NCBI GenBank assembly: GCA_021397835.1 | Contig: JAJFZO010000575.1 | Coordinates: forward strand, 3,353,001-3,417,000 | Source: Moringa oleifera | Taxonomy: Eukaryota > Streptophyta > Magnoliopsida > Brassicales > Moringaceae | Length of the DNA stretch: 64,000 nt | Reading direction: 5' to 3' | Part shown: positions 25,961 through 41,153 of the stretch, piece after piece | Position numbering within the stretch: the stretch's first letter is position 1 | Layout of the letters: each line of letters starts with the position of its first letter | Notes under the pieces: model-generated | Databases searched by the model: none | What the model was told of the DNA's origin: nothing | What the model saw: the letters and a program-made list of their open reading frames with translations, nothing else | Made by a program: the position numbers and the translations under genes

Positions 25961-27235
25961 TATAAAAAATGCTCAGTTTTTCGCTAGGAGGCTGGCAGAA
26001 TGTGATAGGGGCTAAAAGTGTTCATCAAAACTAAGGCCCACAGTGTATGTGCCGAGCTGGGTTTGGTTCCTGTTTCCATTTCATTTCCATCTTAAGCGGG
26101 TTTACTATGCGCAGCCCAACTCGCCGGACATCAATTCTGCCTAAACTGTTGGTGACGTGTTGCAGTGATATCCGAGGTGCATCGGAACTTACACGCTCAT
26201 CGAAGCAGGGAATAATTTTCTGGTCACCTTGTCTCCACTTCCATTCCTTCCCATTGCAACAGGACTCAGGAAGTAGTTGGCTGGTAGAGCTCCAGCAGGA
26301 CAGACTAACCTCACTTAAACGACATCGTTCACATGAGACTTGCTACCTAACTAGTTACGAAGCCACTCCCGCAGCCAGCTTAACAGTCGTTGAGTTCATC
26401 TCCTAAATATGCCAGATGTATTTCGCTTTCTCTTGGTTTCCAGATTTTGTTTTCGTAGTAAGTTTGATCCCACATATGCCTCAGATTTCAGATCTTATGT
26501 TAGACTCTGTCTGTAATTAACTGTTTGTGGATCTATAAAGCAAAATGCTTGCTTTGCTCTGCTATGAAAATCAGCTGCTCATTTTCTGCAAAAATTCATG
26601 GTTGACGCCGATACTTCTTTGTAAGAACCATCAGAGAAGATGCAAATGAGCTTTACACTCATTGAGTAGTGAAGTAAATTATGGATGCTTAGCTGCCCTT
26701 GATCAAGAGCCATTAAACTCACTGACGAGCTCTTTAGCTGATCGGAGAGGATGGAGTCTTAGTGTTGTTTAAAACACTAATGGCTTTGTGTACATTCTTG
26801 TTGAATTCAGCTAAGCCTTGCATCTTCTTAGTTCATCTTGTAGTTGTCTTAGCCGATGCTTTATCATGAGCATATTACTTGGCTTGTGCCTTCTCGCCCT
26901 TTGGGTGGTCTCTGAGAGACTGAACTGAGTGTCTAGGTCTGTCAAAGTTGGTCCGCAGAAATAATATTCTCATTTGTGTGATCTTTTAAATCTCTGCATC
27001 TTGGTGTACTCGTATTTTTGGATTTTGGACTTAAATTCTGATTTCTTTTTTAGGTTTTTCTGTTTTTGCGAGCATTTAGGGAAACCTTGTTTAACTATCA
27101 ATTATCTTTAATCTTCCATATTTGCAATGATTTTTTTAAACTGTTTGTTATAGTATTTTCAGATTCAGAACGGAAGACTGTAAGTGATGAGAATTCAATT
27201 TTTGGGCTATAAACGACTAACTCAAGTTCATTGCT
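25960..27235 (+). promoter_or_regulatory. Upstream region of the galactosyltransferase gene
   Basis: Base composition returns to normal after the AT-rich block. This stretch should hold the promoter and 5' UTR, possibly with a UTR intron, of the gene starting at 27236. A 119-codon open frame at 26047-26406 has no recognisable domain and I do not call it a gene. Confidence 0.45.
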
Positions 27236-30200
27236 ATGAAGTGGGGTGCAAAACAGTCTGATAATTTGGAATGCTCATCAATGACAATGTCTAAATTGGT
27301 TTTCATGCCTTTCAAAATGAAGAAGTGGTCTGGTGGCATGTTAATCTTGGCTCTTGCTGTTATCTTAATTATCCGCTACAGCTTTATTGTAGTCCAGCCA
27401 AAAGTGGAAAGCCCGCCACAAAAGCAATCAGCTTATAGTTTCTTTAGAAATGATCCAGACAATGATTCTCATGTCAAGAGCAGTGATTCTATTATGTCTC
27501 CAAATATGGAAGTTAAGAAAATGCAGAAACCATGGAAAAAGCCACATCTTATAAATGTTGAAGGCCTCAGTGATCTGTTTGCTCGCAGAAATATTTCTGA
27601 AGAAGAGTCAAATTCGTTGCTTGTGTGGACTCACATGCATTCTGTACTCTCCAGGTCCGATGCCTTGCCTGAAACAGCTCAAGGGGTTAAGGAGGCTGCT
27701 ATAGCATGGAAGGATTTGCTTTCCACAATTGAGAAGAATAAAACTTCCAAGTCCGACAATAATGAGAAGTCCAGGAATAGAAACTGCCCTTTCTCTGTTA
27801 GTGCAACTGGCACGGCATTATCCGACAGGACACCTGTTCTTGAGTTTCCTTGTGGTCTGATTGAAGATTCCTCCGTGACATTGGTGGGGATTCCTGATGG
27901 GCACTATGGAAGCTTTCAGATTGAACTTGTGGGCTCACAACTTTCAGGCGAGCCAAATCCTCCTATTATCTTGCATTACAATGTCAGTCTGCCTGGAGAT
28001 AATATGACAGAAGAACCGTTCATAGTTCAGAACACTTGGACTAATGAACTTGGGTGGGGTAAAGAAGAAAGATGCCCTGCTTATGGTTCTGTAAACGGTC
28101 TAAGAGGTATATAGATATATTTTACCAAATCTTGATCCTAGTAACATCCTAACAGTGGCTTGATTATAACATAAGGTGTGAAGAAAATACACCCTTCATT
28201 CAATAGAAAAAAACTGGATTTTCTATGATAGAGTATGTTCAATTAACAATGGATTTCTCCGATTTTATTGGTTAGTGCCAGGAATTGCAATGATGTAAAT
28301 GGTATGATAGCCAAAATGATTGCTCAAAAAATTAAACCCAAGCTAAGATAACACAGACCTGTTTTTTTCCTTTTCTCCCATTTAAGCTGACAAGTGCCTG
28401 GAGTAATTAAAAAGACTACCTGTAAGAGCCCAATTGTGGTCTCCTTGCGGGATATAGTGCTAGGATGTTGGTTCGATTAACAGTAACTATTTAGGCATAG
28501 ACTCTTTCTCTTACCTGTGAGAGCTATTAACAGGGCTAATTATGAGCCCCGATTTATTGCTTTGTTTATCATATAATTCCAACATCGGAGATGTACAAGT
28601 CTCATTTTACCGTCAGGACATCATTGTCACCCCTCTTTGTTCTTTCTAGTAAAAATGTGCAGAACAATGTGACTTTGTTCATTACTAATTCTTTTCCATT
28701 CCTCATTTCAAATGCTATACTACTTCTATTCAATGGTAGATTTTGAGAGAATTTCTTGCTATTATTAACATAATACTTCTTAGAAGCCATGCAGTTGATG
28801 AACTTGCTCTTTGCAATGAACAAATTGTTAGAGGTACTGTGGACAATAATCAAAATGCAAGTCATCCTGACATGTTGGCAAATGTTACTGGCGCACTTAC
28901 GCATGCAAGCACCACTTTCCCATTTGTTGAAGGGACTCAATTTACTGCTACATTATGGGTTGGTGTAGAGGGGTTCCATGTGACTGTGAATGGAAGGCAT
29001 GAAACATCTTTTGCATATAGGGAGGTAAGGTATGACTACTATGACAAGAAATTAAAATGTAAAACTTGGTGATTGTGCAAGATTATGCTGTTTGGTTAGG
29101 ATTGATGAGTCTTGCCTTGGATGGACTTTCTACATATGCAGAAACTTGAACCATGGTCAGTTAGTGGTGTCAGATTGGCTGGTGGATTGAATCTTCTATC
29201 TGCCTTAGCTAATGGCTTGCCTGTCACTGAAGACCCCAATTTAGTTGTTGATGAGCAACTCAGAGCTCCCTCAATTGTCAGGAAAAGACTTGTGATGTTG
29301 GTAGGTGTTTTTTCCACCGGAAATAATTTTGAGCGTCGCATGGCACTAAGAAGGTCTTGGATGCAATATGAGGCTGTACGCACTGGTGAAGTAGCTGTCC
29401 GATTTCTCATTGGCCTTGTAAGCAAGGAATTGTTACCTATGAGTCAATTCTTCCTATGTAAAAAATCAATAATTCCACTCACTAGAAGTATTGCTCAGTA
29501 TCTTTTGTTTATTTTCTCATGCCTGCAGCACAAGAGCATGCAAGTCAATTTTGAGCTACAGAGAGAAGCTCAAGCATATGGAGACATCCAGTTTATGCCT
29601 TTTGTTGACTACTACAGCTTGATCACTCTCAAAACAATTGCAATCTGCATTCTTGGGGTATGTAAAATACTTGCCTTAAAACACATCCTCTTCTAGCTTT
29701 TCCTGCACAACTTTCCATTGAGTACAGCTGCTTTTTATGAGCAGACTCCATTTATGTTCTTCACTTTTATGATCATAAAATTGACACCCTTAAGAATTTG
29801 AATGGCATTTTATGCAATGTCTGTGCTTTTACATCTTACTCTCTTTACTGAAGGGAGTACCTATTTATGGTCCATTAATTATGGAAATGGAAGTATTCTT
29901 GCCTGGAAATTTTTCACTACTCTTTCCAAGTTCTCTTATTGACCGTCTTGTAATTATACATGCAGACCAAAATCTTCCCAGCTAAATACATAATGAAAAC
30001 AGATGATGATGCTTTTGTTAGGATTGATGAAGTTCTCTCTAGCCTCAAGAGAAAGACACCTAATGGTCTCTTGTACGGGCTTATATCCTTTGAATCATCT
30101 CCCCAGAGGGACAAAGACAGCAAATGGTATATCAGTGACGAGGTATTCATCTAATTCATATTATATAATTAGGTATTCGTATTATTTGCTTCAGTTCACT

Positions 30201-30945
30201 TTTAGCTCTGATGATATGCTATTGTAAAGGAATGGCCACTAGCTTCATATCCTCCGTGGGCCCATGGCCCAGGTTACATCATCTCTCGAGACATTGCAAA
30301 GTTCATCGTCCAAGGCCACCAGAAAAGGGATCTCCAAGTGAGTTTTACTTGCTAATAGTAATCAAAAAGCCGCATCACATACTACTGTTTATTTAGTTTT
30401 AGCGTCTCTTTTACTTGTCTAAGATGTATGTGTAAATCCTTTGTTAGGGAAACAATTTTGCCTTTTATTGTAAAAGATCTCAGAAAATTCGCTGGCAGGG
30501 TCAGGAAGGTGCTAAACAATATGGAAAGCTTAATCACACTGCTGAGTCCGGAACTTAATAAACTTGTGCAATATTATTTATCCAGAGGGGAAACAAGTGG
30601 GTTTATGTGTTCTCTTTGTTGCTTGAAATGTCAGGCTTTCACTCCAGTAGAAAGCCTCACTTAATAGTGAGTACTTAAGATCAAAACCATATGCCATTCA
30701 TCAAGCCTCATTTTGTTCTGGTTGTGTTGCTTTTACAGCTTTTCAAACTAGAAGATGTGGCAATGGGCATATGGATTGAACAATTCAAGAATAGTGGTCA
30801 GGAAGTGCATTACGAAAATGATGAGAGATTCTACAATGCTGGATGTGAATCAAATTATGTTCTTGCCCACTATCAAGGCCCGAGACTGGTGTTATGCCTT
30901 TGGGAGAAGCTACAGACAGAAAAACGGGCTATTTGCTGCGAGTAA
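27236..30945 (+). CDS. Hydroxyproline O-galactosyltransferase (GT31, galectin domain), GALT2-6 type
   Basis: This type II Golgi enzyme adds the first galactose to hydroxyproline of arabinogalactan proteins. Exons 27236-28106, 28795-29024, 29142-29417, 29529-29657, 29966-30142, 30230-30337 and 30739-30945 total 1,998 nt, 665 residues. An in-frame TAA lies 18 nt before the start, so 27236 is the first Met. A membrane anchor spans residues about 34-53. A galectin-like domain follows (about 200-395), then the GT31 catalytic domain with the metal-binding acidic motif TDDDAF (514-519) and the LEDV motif (601-604). The protein ends in CCE. Length and layout match the five Arabidopsis GALT2-6 enzymes; it reads most like GALT3 (At3g06440), but that is from memory. 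A possible SINE lies in the first intron. Confidence 0.93.
28420..28560 (+). mobile_element. Possible tRNA-derived SINE remnant
   Basis: In the first galactosyltransferase intron, a pol III A-box-like GAGCCCAATTGTGG (28426-28439) is followed about 45 nt later by a B-box-like GGTTCGATTA (28470-28479). This is the head arrangement of plant tRNA-derived SINEs. The 3' boundary is a guess. Confidence 0.35.
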
Positions 30946-32460
30946 ACATTCACATCTCCAAGAATGGAACTCTTAATCACTGAATTCTTCATTCCCTAGC
31001 TCCAGCAAGCAATTCCCAGCAATGCTTCACACAGAATACGAAAATTACTGGGAGGATTTTGTACTTAGGCTTCACTTTTGATCCTTCTGAATACAAACAA
31101 GATTGGAACTGAACCTCCTGTTTCCATATCTGTTCTTCCACTTTTGCCATTAAAACAGTGTTGATTCTCCAATTATTGTTTGTTTATTACTTTTAGCTGA
31201 TTCAGAAACACGCAGGCTGATGCTTGTATGATTCATATCTAAACTCTATACTGATCACACTTTCTCTCAGCAGCAAAGATCAATGGTTAGACTTCCGCCT
31301 GAGCCCCTTTGCAGAACGTCCTACCTGCTTCAGGTACCATTAGCTGACATGAGAGGAATAAATTAAACAGGGTTTAATCTTGGTTCTCTTTCTTTCAAAC
31401 TAATGGCATCTTGCTGGTGGGCAGGCTTAGCTGATGTCTAATTGGAAGGCAAGCTCTCTTCCACAAGTGACTCTCATGTGGACACCTAGGGATAAAGCTT
31501 ACACAGCCACAACTTCCCAAGGTGACACCTCAACTGAAAACAATACCCAAAACAGTATAGTGAAAACCACATGAAACGATTTCAACCTGTTTACGTGGCT
31601 CATCTCCTGCCAATGCCGAAGTTCAGCTAATGGATTCCATGCTTTCTAAGTCACCCACTTTACCTTTTTGGTTTAAACACCGATTTGGCTACAAAACATT
31701 GGATTATCCTTACAAAACACTAATAGGTTCTTGAATCTTCACCTAAAACAACTCCACGTGTTCTGAAAACTCTACATGGATGATGATAAGAGCTAGGGAG
31801 AGCAAAGAGAGTGGATGGATGACTAGTCAGTTAATCTTGTAAGATAAGGTTCTTGCTTTTCTCTCTGTTTTTTTTAACAGTTTTGATTGGCTGAAAGAGA
31901 AATGGGTAATGGAACTTGTGAGGTAAGCTACTTTCATTAGCTCTTGGGGTTTAAAGAAAGTAACCTAAGAAATGTTTTATTCTAATCATTGGTTTGAGCC
32001 ATTAATGGCATCTTCAGACACCCACTTCGCCTGTGTACGCAAAGCATAACGTGACCAACCACGCCACTAATTCAATGAAAATGACTTTTCCATTCAAAGA
32101 AGAAGATACCAGTTGACATTCATTGAACACTCCCCCGAAAACGGCACAGTATAATGTGAACGTTCCAAATCTCATTTGTTCTTTTATTGCCTTACCCTCG
32201 CAGTTTAATCCAAATGGAAGCCACGAGATAAAGTTCCTAACCTCTGTTTCCCATCCTTTTCACTTTCAAGTAGTCTTCTTGGCTGTTTAAAGATGACGCA
32301 ACTACATAAACAAGTAAAATAAGCAAAATAAATCTCACCTATGGTGTGAAACTAAATAGATAAGTTTAGTCTATGTTGATACTTTAAAGAAACGTTAACA
32401 TATACAAATTAAATAAAATATAATATAATTTTTAATAAGTATCTCTAGTTTTTTTAGATC
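30946..32460. other. Galactosyltransferase 3' flank and spacer
   Basis: No gene, RNA or repeat was recognised. The first few hundred bases are probable 3' UTR. Confidence 0.5.
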
Positions 32461-32463
32461 AAA

Positions 32464-32488
32464 TATATATATATATATATATATATAT
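32464..32488. repeat. (AT)n microsatellite
   Basis: About a dozen AT units, next to the AT-rich repeat that follows. Confidence 0.85.
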
Positions 32489-32489
32489 G

Positions 32490-32705
32490 ACCTTTTGAGT
32501 TAGTTTAAATTAGATTTTATTTTAGTTTTTTAAAAGATGTTATTGAAATTAGAGTTTTTGTACAATAAATTTTAATTAAAAATTTATTATAAATATAAAT
32601 AAATATTAAAAATACCATCACAAAATTTTTTTATGAATTTTCGAATATTAAAAAAATATTTTTAAAATTTTTGATATATTAATTTAAAAAATGACTATTT
32701 AATAA
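32490..32705 (+). repeat. AT-rich dispersed repeat, copy 1
   Basis: The stretch with ACAATAAATTTTAA then TAAAAATTT (about 32560-32590) and the following AAATATAAATAAATATT-type sequence resembles, in inverse orientation, sequence at about 43.55-43.78 kb. This suggests two copies of one AT-rich non-coding element. Confidence 0.4.
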
Positions 32706-33088
32706 GAGTGAACTAAGAACATAGTAATTGTGTGTATATCACATACTCATTCTCTCTACCATAATTTGATTAAATATACACACACTTTTATTCATTAACT
32801 TAATTAACTATAATATTAGAGAACTATTTTTAGGAAACAAAAGTCAAAGAACATGCATTATATTAGAGACAAATTAAGATTTAAGTCAAATGGGAAGAAA
32901 TTGCAAAGCGCCAAATTCATACAACCCTAACAAATGTAAATTCAATTCTTTTAGGAAATTTTTCTTTTGGAAATGGGAAATTTCCCAATCCCCCATTATG
33001 GAGGAAAACAGCAGAGAAGATAAAAGCGAGGGGGATTGGGTGTGGGGTCCACGCGATGCTATTGGACGCCGTCATTACTCTACTGTTG

Positions 33089-33096
33089 TATATAAT
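33089..33096 (+). promoter_or_regulatory. Candidate TATA box of the PP2C gene
   Basis: TATATAAT lies about 265 nt before the PP2C start codon. A telo-box-like AAACCCTAA follows at 33255-33263, a motif common just downstream of transcription starts in plants. Position and sequence only. Confidence 0.4.
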
Positions 33097-33328
33097 ATCG
33101 GATTTAGCCTTCGCGAGCCTTTTAAACGTTTTCACCCGTTTGGCTTTAGCTTATACGCGGATACCTACAAAGAGAGACGCAACCAGTAAAGAAAACCCTC
33201 CCTCAATTTACCATTGTACTCTTCCTTCATCCTTTTGCTTCAGGGCACCAACTAAAACCCTAATTCGTCCAATTTTGATTTCTGCGACAGTCAGACTACC
33301 ATAGTTTGGGAGATCTACCGGGTATTTG

Positions 33329-33358
33329 ATGTTAAAACGAGGTCGTATTCAAGGATGA
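33329..33358 (+). CDS. Nine-codon upstream ORF overlapping the PP2C start
   Basis: ATG at 33329 opens MLKRGRIQG and stops with TGA at 33356-33358. The stop shares bases with the main ATG at 33355-33357, forming ATGA. It is the first ATG after the candidate TATA box. If the mRNA starts near 33120, scanning ribosomes meet it first, and translation of the phosphatase would depend on leaky scanning or reinitiation. Confidence 0.45.
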   Translation: MLKRGRIQG

Positions 33359-35381
33359 TTGTGAGTCAGAATACGGTAGCAGAAACTGAGGTTATTTGTA
33401 AACAGAGCTTACCGGCGGTTTTGGACGTCAAGTATCACGTCTGTGTCGCCAAGGAGCAGAACTTCCAGATCGACGTTAAGTCTCCGCAAACGCCGATCAT
33501 CCGTGAAGTCCGGCTCACCGAGTCGATTTCCACTGATACCTCGTGCTTTGAATCGGTAATTCTTTTCACCTTTTGTTAGTTCTTTCTATTTGATTGGTTG
33601 ATATTACTTTTCAGCTCTTTTGTTTTGTCTCTTTCGGGAATCTTGTAGACAGTCTGAATTAAAGTGACGATTTGTTTGCTTGAGTTATGACAATGTTTTG
33701 AAGCTCTTCTTAAATTTATGAATTTTGGTCTTACTATGATTGCGTGTGTCTGTGCAATATTGGGCTATATTCAGAATTTACCCGAAATTAAGGGTATCTT
33801 GTGCCTTTTAATGTGTTCCTTTTCTTTTCTTCTTTTTTTCTTTTTCCTTTCTTTAATATGTAGATGGTTGGCAATTGTATGGAGTTTGGGTAAATTTTAG
33901 ATGCTTTTACACTATCTGATTTTGCTGTATTATTTGGAATGAGGCTTGCGGTTCAAATTCTTCTGACTTTATTGGTGATTAGGGATATAGTGTCCTTGTT
34001 GAGACTTGAATCCTTGACGATACCATTTCTCCTGAAAGTTCTTGAGAAATGTTAATCGGCAATCAGGCTTCTGTTTAATTGCTTAGAGATATATCTATTA
34101 TCTACCTTCAGTTTGGAATTGTGATTTGTTTTCTATCTGTGGATATTGAAGTTGTTATAAGCTAAGATATTGGCTCCTTGTTTATGTCGGTGTCAACAAA
34201 CCCTAGCTATATAAGCAACTATTCGAAAGTGTTAATTGTGCTTAATCATACTTAATCTTGAAAATCTTGTTTGTTGTTTATGGTGTGGTAATAATGTTCC
34301 TTATTATAAAACTGTGCTTTCTGTGTGGAGTCTTACTGTATTTTGGAGGCAGCAGGATGTGGACTTAGTCTTTCTTTCTGTTTAACAGGTTGTGAGTTGC
34401 TCTGAGACCTCTAAAGAAACTGTTATTGAGTCATCTGCTGTCACGTTTGTCCCAAGCATTCGTTCAGGCAGCTATGCTGATATTGGTCATCGGGATTCTA
34501 TGGATGATGAGCACATCTGCATTGATGATCTATCTGCCCACATTGGTTTTCTCTTTCAAGCCCCTATCCCTAGTGCTTTTTATGGAGTGTTTGATGGTCA
34601 TGGTGGGCCTGATGCAGCTGCTTATATCAAGAAGAATGCAATGAGATTGTTTTTTGAAGATCCTGATGTCCCAAAAACATATGATGTTGATGCTGTTTTC
34701 TTGAAGGAGTTGGAAAATTCTCATAAGAAAGCCTTTTTACTGGCAGACCTTGCTTTGGCTGATGAAAGCAGTGTCAGGAGTTCATGTGGAACAACTGCTC
34801 TGACTGCTCTGGTACTTGGAAGGCATTTACTGGTTGCAAATGCTGGTGATTGTCGAGCAGTTCTCTGCAGAAAAGGGGTTGCTGTTGAAATGTCTCAAGA
34901 TCATAGGCCTACTTACCCACCTGAGCGCAGGCGAGTTGAGGAGTTAGGTGGTTATATTGATGATGGGTATCTGAATGGTATTCTCTCAGTTACAAGAGCC
35001 CTTGGAGACTGGGAACTGAAACTTCCATTTGGATCTGCATCACCTCTCATTGCTGACCCAGACGTTCAACAGCTCATGTTAACAGAGGATGATGAATTCT
35101 TGATACTTGGGTGTGATGGGATCTGGGATGTAATATCAAGCCAATGTGCAGTCAGTCTTGTCCGTCGTGGGCTAAGGCGGCATAATGACCCACAAGAATG
35201 TGCCAAAGAACTTGTTATGGAGGCATCAAGACTTAATTCATCAGATAATCTCACTGCAGTTGTGATCTGCTTCCGTTCTCCTGCTGCTGAATCATGTCCT
35301 CCTCAGCCGAGGAGGTTTAGGTTTTGCAGTCTATCCGAGGAAGCACAGAATAGACTGAGGAGCTTGCTAGAAGGAAATTGA
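33355..35381 (+). CDS. Protein phosphatase 2C (PPM family)
   Basis: A metal-dependent Ser/Thr phosphatase. Exons 33355-33555 and 34389-35381 give 397 residues. All PP2C signatures are present: RDSMDDEH (102-109), VFDGHGG (134-140, metal-binding Asp136), [11 protein letters not shown] (199-209), [11 protein letters not shown] (216-226), [12 protein letters not shown] (267-278), [11 protein letters not shown] (305-315, Asp310) and SSDNLTAVV (351-359, Asp353). Acidic residues for metal binding are intact, so it should be active. The first 67 residues, in exon 1, are a variable N-terminus. There is no membrane segment. It lies head-to-tail with the LPD gene, as in Arabidopsis (At3g17240/At3g17250 and At1g48030/At1g48040, from memory), suggesting orthology to PP2C 43/13. 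Confidence 0.95.
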
Positions 35382-39313
<3,932 letters not shown>

Positions 39314-40489
39314 AAAACTAGGTTTTACTTCATTGTTGTTTTCATTTTAAGAATTTTGGAATGAATTATAAAGGACTTCCCATCTTGACATCGACCTGGA
39401 AGCATGTGACATGCCTGAATAGAAATTTGCCATTCATTTTCCCTTGTTCGTGATGACGAATGACTAAATAATGACAATACACATGGTTTTGTTGAGAATC
39501 TGTATGGAAGTTGGATGATCTTATAAAGTCAACAAGTTGGTTTTATGATTTCTTTTCTGTGAATACTGTGTTATTTCTTTCTTTTGGTATCTAAAATTCA
39601 AACATCCAACTCTTCTTTTGCCTCTAACCATACCACTGCTTGAGCAAAATTTATGTTGGTTTTTGTCACGTACCTGCTTTGCTGACATTTTCTGTGAGCC
39701 TTTTTTCTACTCTTTGTCAAGTTTCTCTCTCCTTGAGAAGGAGCTAAGTTAATCAGTCCCCCTTTAAAAAAGGAAAAGGAAAAGATGGGATAAATGAGCA
39801 AACTACAGAGCTGGGCCGAAGGGAAAAAAAAAAACAAGTTTAAAAACTGATTTAGTCCTATAGTAGAAATCTTTCCTTATAATGGTTACTTCTTGGTGGA
39901 ACCTAAAATGCTTTACTACATTGATCAGCTCATCTGTACCAGTTATGCTGAAGATTGCATTTAGAGGCACATAAAATGACAGCTAGAAGAAAATCCACAG
40001 TGCATAATAATGGCACACAAAAGCCAGGTCAATTTAAACAGTCCACAAGTTAATGGCCAATTATTTTAAAGATCTTCAAATAATTCCCTCTTTAATTCTG
40101 CAAGAAGTCATCAATAAGAGCAGAAGCAGGGAAAGAGATGTAAATGACACAAGCATGAATCATAAATGAAAGGAATGGCAGGGGAGTGATTTTCCATTCA
40201 TCAATTTTGTAATGATTAGGCAATGGTTCCTCCCAACTCAAAGAAGCTAAGAAACCCGAAACTCATGTCATAAAAAATTGAGACAGCCAGCTTCCTATTA
40301 AGGCCACCATCATCTCCTTTAATTTAGCGGGTAGCAGACCATTTTTGAGTACATCGAAACCCACATATTTCTCCAGTCTCTCTCCATTAACAATACTGAA
40401 TGCCTCCTCTCCTTAGAAGGAACGCAAGGCCTCCATGCAAGTTTCCTCTGTTGCCCATTTTGTAAGGGAAGCAACAAGATGTCATGCAA
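39314..40489. other. Convergent 3' flanks of LPD and SWC5
   Basis: Two genes end towards each other here. No other feature was recognised beyond short A- and T-runs. Confidence 0.5.
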
Positions 40490-41120
40490 TCATGGCTCCT
40501 CACGCATATCTGGCTTCCTCCTGGCTTGTAATGCCAGCCGAACATCTCTCTCCCTCTCAAATTCTCGGTAATCTGTTCGTTGCAAGAAGGAAACCTTCTC
40601 CAAATACTGGTTTGAGCTCTTCTTGTAAGCATCCAATTCCTCCTCGAGACCCTTGTTCTCTTCCTTGAACTCTCCCCAATCCTTTTTCGTCTTGTCAAGC
40701 ACACTAAGTTTTGGTTTCTTCTTAATTTGTTCAAGAACTACATCAACAGCTGAAGGTGCAGGAGCTTTGGCCTTTTCAGATGCTTCCTTTGAATCAGCAT
40801 CAACAAGCTTCTTAAATTCAATTTCTTGACCTGCAAAGTCCCTGACTTCTTTAAGCTGCACAGAGGAAAGAATCCCTGTTAATGAACAAGAAGGTTGAAA
40901 AATGAACTGGAATGTTCACAGAGGGCCAAGAAGTTTAAGAGAATCTCTGATCTTACAGCCTGCTCTGAAGATGTTAATTTATTCAATTAATCGATAGTAG
41001 AGACAAATAATGGGCCACACCCAAGTAATTCGTACTAATTGGAAGAAGCCAGAACGGCTAAACCAATCATGGAAACAACTAAAGTGGCAAAAGGAAAACA
41101 AACAGAATTGACTACCATGT

Positions 41121-41153
<33 letters not shown>

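Noticed and set aside
26047..26406. 119-codon open frame before the galactosyltransferase
   Set aside because: No domain, odd composition, and it sits where the promoter/5' UTR is expected; likely chance.
32890..33189. 99-codon frame upstream of the PP2C gene
   Set aside because: It crosses the candidate TATA box and has no family resemblance; promoter/leader DNA is a simpler reading.
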